Assembly: GCA_002780135.1 (NCBI GenBank)
Contig: PEWA01000059.1
Span: 1-11,108 of the forward strand
Length of the DNA: 11,108 bases
Direction: 5' to 3'
Origin: Candidatus Shapirobacteria bacterium CG06_land_8_20_14_3_00_40_12
GTDB lineage: Bacteria; Patescibacteriota; Microgenomatia; UBA12405
The notes beneath the pieces were generated by a model that worked only from the letters and a program-made list of their open reading frames with translations, had not been told where the DNA came from and made no database searches. Of this stretch, positions 7,079 through 11,108 are shown piece after piece. The position numbers and the translations under genes were made by a program. The first letter of the stretch is position 1. Every line of letters starts with the position of its first letter.

Positions 7079-7966
7079 CTATTTAGAAATTATTTTTACC
7101 GGCGGTACAATTTGTCCTGATAGTACCAATCTCACCCTGTCGAAGGTCATATTTTCCTTTTCAGTTACGATTAAATATTCACCATCAGTTAGTTGGGTTG
7201 AGGTCCTAAATTGTCCTAATGAGTTGGTTTTCAGCACCCGATTTGGATTTCCGTCCTTGTCTTGTATTTCCACAATTGCCCCTTCCACGATTTTCTTGTT
7301 GCTATCCGTCACCATCCCCACTATCAGGTTTGGGGTATCCGGAATATCCGGCATTGGGATTTCTCCAAAAACTATACTTCCGGTTGCCCCCAGTTTCTCC
7401 CTTTTTAATTTCAAGTCCGGTCTCCCCCCACTCCAAGTATTTTCCTGAACCCTTTTATCGTCTACCTCTTCTTTTTTCTTCTCATCTATCTTCTTCTCAT
7501 CTTCTAATCTATTCATCTTATTATCTTTTTTCCCTTCTCTCTCTACTGATGGCAATGACTCAATAAACTCTTTTACTTTTGTCTTTTCTTTTATTGGTCT
7601 CTTTTTTTCCTCTTCTTCCTCTTCGACTTTTATTTTGGCCAAATTACGGCTCAAATCCACATCCAACCAATTCTTCATCGCTTTTTTCTTGTAAAGATAA
7701 ATCGTTGGGTTATAAATTGATTTAATAAATGCCAGCATCCAGGTTTCCAAAGGCCTATCCTGAAATGGTACAAAAGCCAGCGCCAAACCCCCGATGGCCA
7801 AAATAAACATTAATGGCCATTTAATAAAAAAGACCAATGGTGAGGCATTAACAATCAGCGCCAACACTATTCCCCCGGCTGCCTTACCGAATTGTTTTAA
7901 GGTCATTTCTCCTACCAATTTAAATTCGTAGGAAGTAATTTGCTGTGGAATTGGGTGCTGCTCCAT
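7079..7966 (-). CDS. PrgI-family membrane protein with C-terminal carboxypeptidase-regulatory-like domain
   Basis: Residues 1-100 are PrgI-like (the VirB3-type partner of the secretion ATPase): IPQQITSYEFKLVGEMT at the start, two membrane helices (about 30-47 and 50-67), and the conserved FQDRPLETWMLAFIKSIYNP (68-87). Residues 101-205 are a highly charged Glu/Lys linker. Residues 212-292 look like a carboxypeptidase-regulatory/Ig-like beta-sandwich (NLIVGMVTDSNKKIVEGAIV, then DGNPNRVLKTNSLGQFRTS). A stand-alone PrgI is about 100-120 residues, so this is a fusion. Two helices leave both ends on one side; PrgI ends are normally cytoplasmic, which would put this usually extracellular fold inside. 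It is the first operon gene, diverging from the exonuclease gene. The ATG at 7966 follows TAGAAT by 6 bases and has no Shine-Dalgarno. Confidence 0.9.
   Translation of the reverse strand: MEQHPIPQQITSYEFKLVGEMTLKQFGKAAGGIVLALIVNASPLVFFIKWPLMFILAIGGLALAFVPFQDRPLETWMLAFIKSIYNPTIYLYKKKAMKNWLDVDLSRNLAKIKVEEEEEEKKRPIKEKTKVKEFIESLPSVEREGKKDNKMNRLEDEKKIDEKKKEEVDDKRVQENTWSGGRPDLKLKREKLGATGSIVFGEIPMPDIPDTPNLIVGMVTDSNKKIVEGAIVEIQDKDGNPNRVLKTNSLGQFRTSTQLTDGEYLIVTEKENMTFDRVRLVLSGQIVPPVKIISK
7499..7530. repeat. Degenerate octamer repeat in the PrgI linker
   Basis: ATCT recurs at 7499, 7507, 7515 and 7523, giving four 8-base units (ATCTTCTA, ATCTATTC, ATCTTATT, ATCTTTTT), with further ATCT copies at 7484 and 7488. 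It encodes part of the charged linker (KMNRLEDEKK region). Some of this may be plain low-complexity Lys/Glu coding. Confidence 0.45.
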
Positions 7967-7972
7967 TGCTAA

Positions 7973-7978
7973 ATTCTA
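7973..7978 (-). promoter_or_regulatory. Candidate -10 box TAGAAT of the secretion operon
   Basis: TAGAAT on the minus strand (one mismatch to TATAAT) is followed by TTAGCA and then the ATG at 7966, so the predicted start of the transcript falls at or next to the start codon. No -35 hexamer is recognisable 16-18 bases upstream. It shares the 84-base divergent spacer with the exonuclease promoter. Confidence 0.6.
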
Positions 7979-8038
7979 CCTTATTTAATCCAAGATATTT
8001 CTGTATTAAAAAAATAATATTTCCCCCTCCTTTCGTTC

Positions 8039-8044
8039 TATAAT
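8039..8044 (+). promoter_or_regulatory. Consensus -10 box TATAAT of the exonuclease gene
   Basis: A perfect TATAAT is followed by ACTTTT and the ATG at 8051. Only 6 bases separate the box from the start codon, so the transcript should begin at or next to the A of ATG. No Shine-Dalgarno is present (the upstream run is pyrimidine-rich CCCCCTCCTTTC) and no -35 consensus is seen. Confidence 0.7.
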
Positions 8045-8050
8045 ACTTTT

Positions 8051-8968
8051 ATGTCTCATCTCGTTATCGTCGACGGCCATGCCGTTATCCATCGTGCCTA
8101 TCACTCCATTCCACCCCTAACCCGAAATGGTCAGCCGGTCAACGCTCTCTATGGTTTTTATTCCATGCTTTTATCAGCTATCGACGTTTTAAAACCCAGC
8201 CATTTGGTTGTTTGTCTCGATTCTCCCGGACCCGTTTCCCGCTCCCAGGAATTTATCGGCTATCGGGCCAAACGTAAACCCGCCGAGGCCAATCTTCTTG
8301 TTCAACTGCCTCTTCTTCCTGAAACTCTCGCCGCCGCCAACATCCCTTCAATTGCCATTGGCGGTTTTGAGGCTGACGACCTGATAGCCACCATCACCAA
8401 AAAATATACTAAAAAACTTAAAAAAATCACCATCATCACCGGCGACAAAGACTTAATGCAGCTGGTTACCGACAAAATCAATCTTTTTGTTCCTGTCCGC
8501 GGTCTCTCTGAAACCAAAATTTTTGGCCCGGCCGAGGTCAAAGATAAACTCGGTGTTCCTCCCTCTTTAGTGGTTGATCTCAAGGCCCTGATGGGGGATA
8601 TGTCTGATAATTATCCGGGGGTGGCCGGTATTGGTCCCAAAACTGCCGTCGATCTCCTGAAAAAGTTTGGTTCTCTTGATGAAATTTATCTTCACTTAAC
8701 TGACTTAAATAACCTAAGTAACCTAGTTCGCCAAAAACTTATCAAAGATCACGACTCTGCCTATCTTTCCCAAAAACTTGCCAAACTTATTGATAATATC
8801 CCCATCAAATTTAAATTAAAATCCAGTCGCCTTAATGATGATATTTACTCCGGTCTCAACACTCTTTTTGCGGATTACGGTTTCAAATCCCTCGCCTCCC
8901 GTCTCGCCAAAAAAAATCCTCAAAAACCTGCCGTTAAAGTACAATCAAATCAAGCCTCATTTTTTTAA
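8051..8968 (+). CDS. Stand-alone 5'-3' exonuclease / flap endonuclease (Pol I N-terminal family)
   Basis: The product (305 residues) is the 5'-nuclease domain of DNA polymerase I as a separate protein. It would remove RNA primers and 5' flaps in lagging-strand synthesis and repair. Metal-binding acidic residues are all visible: D8 (VIVDGHAVIHRAYH), D57, E107/D109/D110 (GFEADD), D132/D134 (TGDKD), and D183/D186 (GDMSDN). The helix-hairpin-helix PGVAGIGPKTA is at 189-199. The frame stops after the helical arch and H3TH regions, with no polymerase domain following. The C-terminus is a short basic linker ending QASFF (301-305), which resembles bacterial sliding-clamp-binding pentapeptides. The gene starts a plus-strand pair with the glycosyltransferase (29-base gap). 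Its codons end mostly in C/T, unlike the minus-strand genes. The start is an ATG 6 bases after TATAAT. Confidence 0.93.
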   Translation: MSHLVIVDGHAVIHRAYHSIPPLTRNGQPVNALYGFYSMLLSAIDVLKPSHLVVCLDSPGPVSRSQEFIGYRAKRKPAEANLLVQLPLLPETLAAANIPSIAIGGFEADDLIATITKKYTKKLKKITIITGDKDLMQLVTDKINLFVPVRGLSETKIFGPAEVKDKLGVPPSLVVDLKALMGDMSDNYPGVAGIGPKTAVDLLKKFGSLDEIYLHLTDLNNLSNLVRQKLIKDHDSAYLSQKLAKLIDNIPIKFKLKSSRLNDDIYSGLNTLFADYGFKSLASRLAKKNPQKPAVKVQSNQASFF

Positions 8969-8981
8969 AAATTAATATTTA

Positions 8982-9020
8982 GAAATTCATTAGAAATTTG
9001 AAATTAGAAATTAGAAATTC
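8982..9020. repeat. Heptamer tandem repeat across the glycosyltransferase start
   Basis: Units GAAATTT (8993-8999), GAAATTA (9000-9006), GAAATTA (9007-9013) and GAAATTC (9014-9020) follow each other directly, and one more GAAATTC lies at 8982-8988 after a 4-base gap. The array covers the TTG start codon and the first seven codons of the glycosyltransferase gene. Confidence 0.85.
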
Positions 9021-10137
9021 TCCCCGTATTGCCCTTGTTCACGACTATCTCAAAGAATTTGGCGGTGCCGAAAGGGTCCTTTTGGCGTTGTCCGACATGT
9101 ACCCTGATGCCCCTATTTATACCGCTTTTTACAAAAAAGGCTCGTCTGCCCACGAACACTTCAAACATCGCCGCCTTATTCCTTCTTGGGTCCATTACAT
9201 TCCCTTTTTTAGTTCCTATCTTCACAGCCCTTTTCGTTTTTTAACACCCTTAATTTGGGGAAGCTTTGATTTTTCTGAGTATGACATCATTATCGGTTCT
9301 GCCAGTTGGTATGTCACCAAAGGATTTAAAAAGGGGAAGAATACTAAAGAAATTTGTTACTGCCACACTCCTCCCCGCTGGCTTTATGGTTACAAAACGT
9401 CAATCGGCTTCCAGAAATATTGGATTGTCAAAGTCTACGCTGCCGTTGTCGGTCATTTTATGCGACTTTATGATTTCGTTCAAGCTCAAAAAGTTGATAT
9501 TTTTATTGCCAATTCTCAAAACGTTGCCGCTCGAATTTGGAAATTTTACCGCAAAATTGCTATCGTCATCTACCCCCCGGTTTCACTTCCAACAATCCCT
9601 GTAGTTGAAAGGGAGGATTATTACTTAATTATCTCTCGCATTGTCGGCGGCAAAGGTCTCGATTTAGCCGTCAAGACCGCCATTAAACTTGGTATTAACC
9701 TCAAAATTATTGGTGAGCCTGCCGGCTACTATACCGAATATAAACAATTGAAAAATTTATCTAAAAATAATGTCGAGTTCTTAGGTCGTGTTTCTGATGA
9801 GGAATTAGTCAAATACTATGCTGGTGCTAAAGCTTTTTTGGCCCTATCTACCGACGAAGACTTTGGTATCGCCCCGGTCGAGTCGATGCTCTGCGGTACT
9901 CCGGTAATTGCCTTTAGGGGTGGTGGCTATTTAGAATCGGTTATTGACGGTAAAACCGGTGTTTTTTTTGACGATCCTACCGTCGAATCTTTAATTTCCG
10001 CCATCCGAAAACTTGAAAAATTGATGTCATCCCCGCGTATGCGGGGAACTATCCATTCTGACTGTATTCATCAAGCCCAAAAATTTTCCCGTGAAATCTT
10101 TGTCCAAAAAATTAAAAAGTTAGTTTCTAGTTTTTAA
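8998..10137 (+). CDS. GT4-family glycosyltransferase (WbaZ-like)
   Basis: This 379-residue GT-B fold enzyme transfers a sugar from an activated donor, most likely a nucleotide sugar, probably for a surface polysaccharide or glycolipid at the inner face of the membrane. The N-terminal Rossmann domain begins RIALVHDYL (10-18) with GGAER (22-26). CYCHTPPRWLY (120-130) resembles the WbaZ-like branch. The donor half has SRIVGGKG (213-220) and the E-x7-E motif EDFGIAPVE (287-295), then GTPVIAF (300-306). Donor and acceptor cannot be read from sequence. The start is uncertain: the frame opens at a stop at 8980, the conserved region begins at residue 10, and the only usual start codon is TTG at 8998, within a heptamer array and without a ribosome site. 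Residues 343-351 are translated hairpin repeat. It is probably co-transcribed with the exonuclease and overlaps trxB by 18 bases tail to tail. Confidence 0.9.
   Translation: MKLEIRNSPRIALVHDYLKEFGGAERVLLALSDMYPDAPIYTAFYKKGSSAHEHFKHRRLIPSWVHYIPFFSSYLHSPFRFLTPLIWGSFDFSEYDIIIGSASWYVTKGFKKGKNTKEICYCHTPPRWLYGYKTSIGFQKYWIVKVYAAVVGHFMRLYDFVQAQKVDIFIANSQNVAARIWKFYRKIAIVIYPPVSLPTIPVVEREDYYLIISRIVGGKGLDLAVKTAIKLGINLKIIGEPAGYYTEYKQLKNLSKNNVEFLGRVSDEELVKYYAGAKAFLALSTDEDFGIAPVESMLCGTPVIAFRGGGYLESVIDGKTGVFFDDPTVESLISAIRKLEKLMSSPRMRGTIHSDCIHQAQKFSREIFVQKIKKLVSSF
10030..10047. repeat. REP-like hairpin, family A, inside the glycosyltransferase gene
   Basis: TCCCCGC (10030-10036), loop GTAT, GCGGGGA (10041-10047) is a perfect 7-bp inverted repeat. 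The left flank reads TGTCATCCCCGCG, matching TGTCATTCCCGCG at 487-499 on the same genomic strand. It encodes MSSPRMRGT between the donor domain and the last helix. Confidence 0.85.
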
Positions 10138-11070
10138 CCACCTATCAGCGTCAATTGCCGCCTTAGCCCCTGAACCCGCTGCCACCACTGCCTGGCGGTA
10201 ATTATCATCCATACAGTCTCCGGCAGCAAAAATTCCCGGAACCGAAGTCTGTGTTATATAGTCCGGATTTTTCCCGGTGATTATATAACCCATCTCTTTC
10301 ATTTCCACCATTCCTTTTAAAAAATCCGTTGCCGGAATTCTGCCGATGGCCACAAACAACCCGTCAATCAGCAATGTTTTCTCCTCCCCTGTTTTATTAT
10401 TTTTTATTTTTATTCCGCTTAACTTTTGATCTCCGACTATTTCTTTTACTTCCGTATTCCAAATCATCTCTATTTTTGGATTCTTCAGTACTCTCTCTGC
10501 CTCCACCGCTATCGCCCGGAGCGTTTCTCTCCGGTGAATTAAATATACCTTTTGACAAATTTTCGCCAAAAATCCGGCATCTTCGCAAGCTGCATTCCCG
10601 CCGCCCACTACCGCCACTATCTTGTTTCTAAAAAAATTGCCATCACAGGTAGCACATCCCGACACCCCTTTGCCGATTAATTCCTTTTCTTTGGGTAACT
10701 CCAGCCATCTCGCCCCCGCCCCCACCGCCACAATCACCGCCCTCGTTATTAATTTTTCTCCACCATTCAGCTCAACCTCAAACAATTTAGAATTTAGATC
10801 TTTAGAATTTAGAATTTTTTTAACTAAGTCATTTTTTATCTCCACCCCCAAATTCTTCGCCTGTTCCCGCATATCCATCATCAGCTTCAGTCCGCCGATT
10901 CCGGTTGGAAATCCCGGCCAATTTTCAACCATTGTGGTAATTGTTAGTTGTCCTCCGGGGATATTTCCGGCAACTACCACTGTTTTTAGTGCTGCCCGAA
11001 CATTGTAAATCGCTGCCGTCAATCCTGCCGGCCCTGATCCGATAATAACGGTATCGTAAATTTCTTCCAT
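10120..11070 (-). CDS. trxB: Thioredoxin reductase (NADPH, FAD)
   Basis: TrxB passes electrons from NADPH through FAD to thioredoxin in the cytoplasm. Counting from the ATG at 11070 (316 residues, normal length), the FAD-binding IIGSGPAG is at 9-16, the redox-active CATC at 139-142, the NADPH-site GGGNAA at 156-161 with HRR at 179-181, and the second FAD motif GDC at 284-286. All key residues are intact. A TTG 6 bases further out (11076) is in frame, but the ATG fits better because TATAAT lies exactly 6 bases before it. Residues 85-97 (ILNSKDLNSKLF region) are encoded by heptamer repeats on a surface loop. The gene converges on the glycosyltransferase gene, overlapping it by 18 bases. Reduced thioredoxin could support the cysteine-rich extracellular secretion protein, but that is only an inference. 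Confidence 0.95.
   Translation of the reverse strand: MEEIYDTVIIGSGPAGLTAAIYNVRAALKTVVVAGNIPGGQLTITTMVENWPGFPTGIGGLKLMMDMREQAKNLGVEIKNDLVKKILNSKDLNSKLFEVELNGGEKLITRAVIVAVGAGARWLELPKEKELIGKGVSGCATCDGNFFRNKIVAVVGGGNAACEDAGFLAKICQKVYLIHRRETLRAIAVEAERVLKNPKIEMIWNTEVKEIVGDQKLSGIKIKNNKTGEEKTLLIDGLFVAIGRIPATDFLKGMVEMKEMGYIITGKNPDYITQTSVPGIFAAGDCMDDNYRQAVVAAGSGAKAAIDADRWLKTRN
10121..10134. repeat. Two heptamer units at the convergent gene ends
   Basis: TAGTTTC (10121-10127) and TAGTTTT (10128-10134) are adjacent 7-base units; their complement GAAACTA differs by one base from the GAAATTA unit at 9000-9013. They fill most of the 18-base overlap of the glycosyltransferase and trxB genes. With only two units the call rests on the similarity to the other arrays. 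Confidence 0.5.
10784..10819. repeat. Heptamer tandem repeat inside trxB
   Basis: AATTTAG (10784-10790), AATTTAG (10791-10797), an 8-base unit ATCTTTAG (10798-10805), AATTTAG (10806-10812) and AATTTTT (10813-10819). The total is 36 bases, so the single 8-base unit keeps the array a multiple of three and the trxB frame open. Confidence 0.8.
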
Positions 11071-11076
11071 GTTCAA

Positions 11077-11082
11077 ATTATA
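11077..11082 (-). promoter_or_regulatory. Consensus -10 box TATAAT of trxB
   Basis: A perfect TATAAT on the minus strand is followed by TTGAAC and the ATG at 11070. The 6-base spacing predicts a leaderless transcript and supports the ATG over the TTG at 11076. The box overlaps the start of a heptamer array. Confidence 0.68.
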
Positions 11083-11108
11083 CTTGATACTTACTACTTA
11101 ATACTTAA
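11081..11108. repeat. Heptamer tandem repeat upstream of trxB
   Basis: Four contiguous 7-base units TACTTGA, TACTTAC, TACTTAA, TACTTAA run to the window edge and may continue beyond it. They cover the position where a -35 box of the trxB promoter would lie. Confidence 0.85.

Noticed and set aside
8016..8021. -35 box for the exonuclease promoter
   Set aside because: The bases at the right spacing (AATATT) do not resemble TTGACA; nothing better at 16-18 bases.
8051..8968. Exonuclease as a truncated polA
   Set aside because: The downstream sequence is a different gene, no polymerase remnant is visible, and the C-terminus looks finished (linker plus QASFF).
11071..11076. TTG start for trxB two codons further out
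   Set aside because: The ATG at 11070 gives the usual TrxB N-terminus and lies exactly 6 bases after TATAAT; the TTG would lie directly against the -10 box.
1..11108. CRISPR arrays, tRNA or rRNA genes, transposases
   Set aside because: No regularly spaced direct repeats of CRISPR size, no cloverleaf or rRNA-like stretch and no transposase-like protein was seen on either strand.

Overview
The window looks like a piece of a Candidate Phyla Radiation (Patescibacteria) genome, most likely Microgenomates-like. This is inferred from family resemblance and architecture, not from any search. Supporting signs are a PrgI / TraC-N / VirB4 / membrane-hydrolase cluster of the kind found in such genomes, almost no Shine-Dalgarno sequences, very short gaps, many small palindromic and heptamer repeats inside genes, and standard stop codons (no in-frame TGA is read as an amino acid). 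Coding density is near 98% and there is no gene-free stretch over 100 bases. No tRNA, rRNA or CRISPR array was seen.

Region 1 (about 7966 down to 1, minus strand) is a five-gene operon for a type IV secretion-like envelope machine. In transcription order it holds a PrgI-family membrane protein with an added C-terminal beta-sandwich, a stand-alone TraC/VirB4 N-terminal-domain protein, a VirB4 ATPase with a long disordered tail, a 1082-residue polytopic protein that ends outside the cell in a putative lysozyme-like domain plus an M23 peptidase, and a membrane-anchored protein cut by the window edge. The likely plan is an inner-membrane channel and motor (PrgI, TraC-N, VirB4) coupled to a protein that opens the cell wall. 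No relaxase or VirD4 coupling protein is visible, so the substrate (DNA, protein or pilus) is open.

Region 2 (8051-10137, plus strand) holds a stand-alone 5'-3' exonuclease/flap endonuclease with a possible sliding-clamp-binding C-terminus, then a GT4 glycosyltransferase. Region 3 (10120-11070, minus strand) is thioredoxin reductase; its end overlaps the glycosyltransferase end by 18 bases.

Three patterns cut across the genes. First, -10 boxes lie 6 bases (once 8) before several ATG codons, which predicts leaderless mRNAs. Second, hairpin repeats of two families and heptamer tandem arrays are embedded in frame in coding sequence, mostly in linkers and protein ends. Third, the plus strand is pyrimidine-rich whichever strand is coding, so minus-strand genes use G/A-ending codons and plus-strand genes C/T-ending codons, as expected if the minus strand is the leading strand here.
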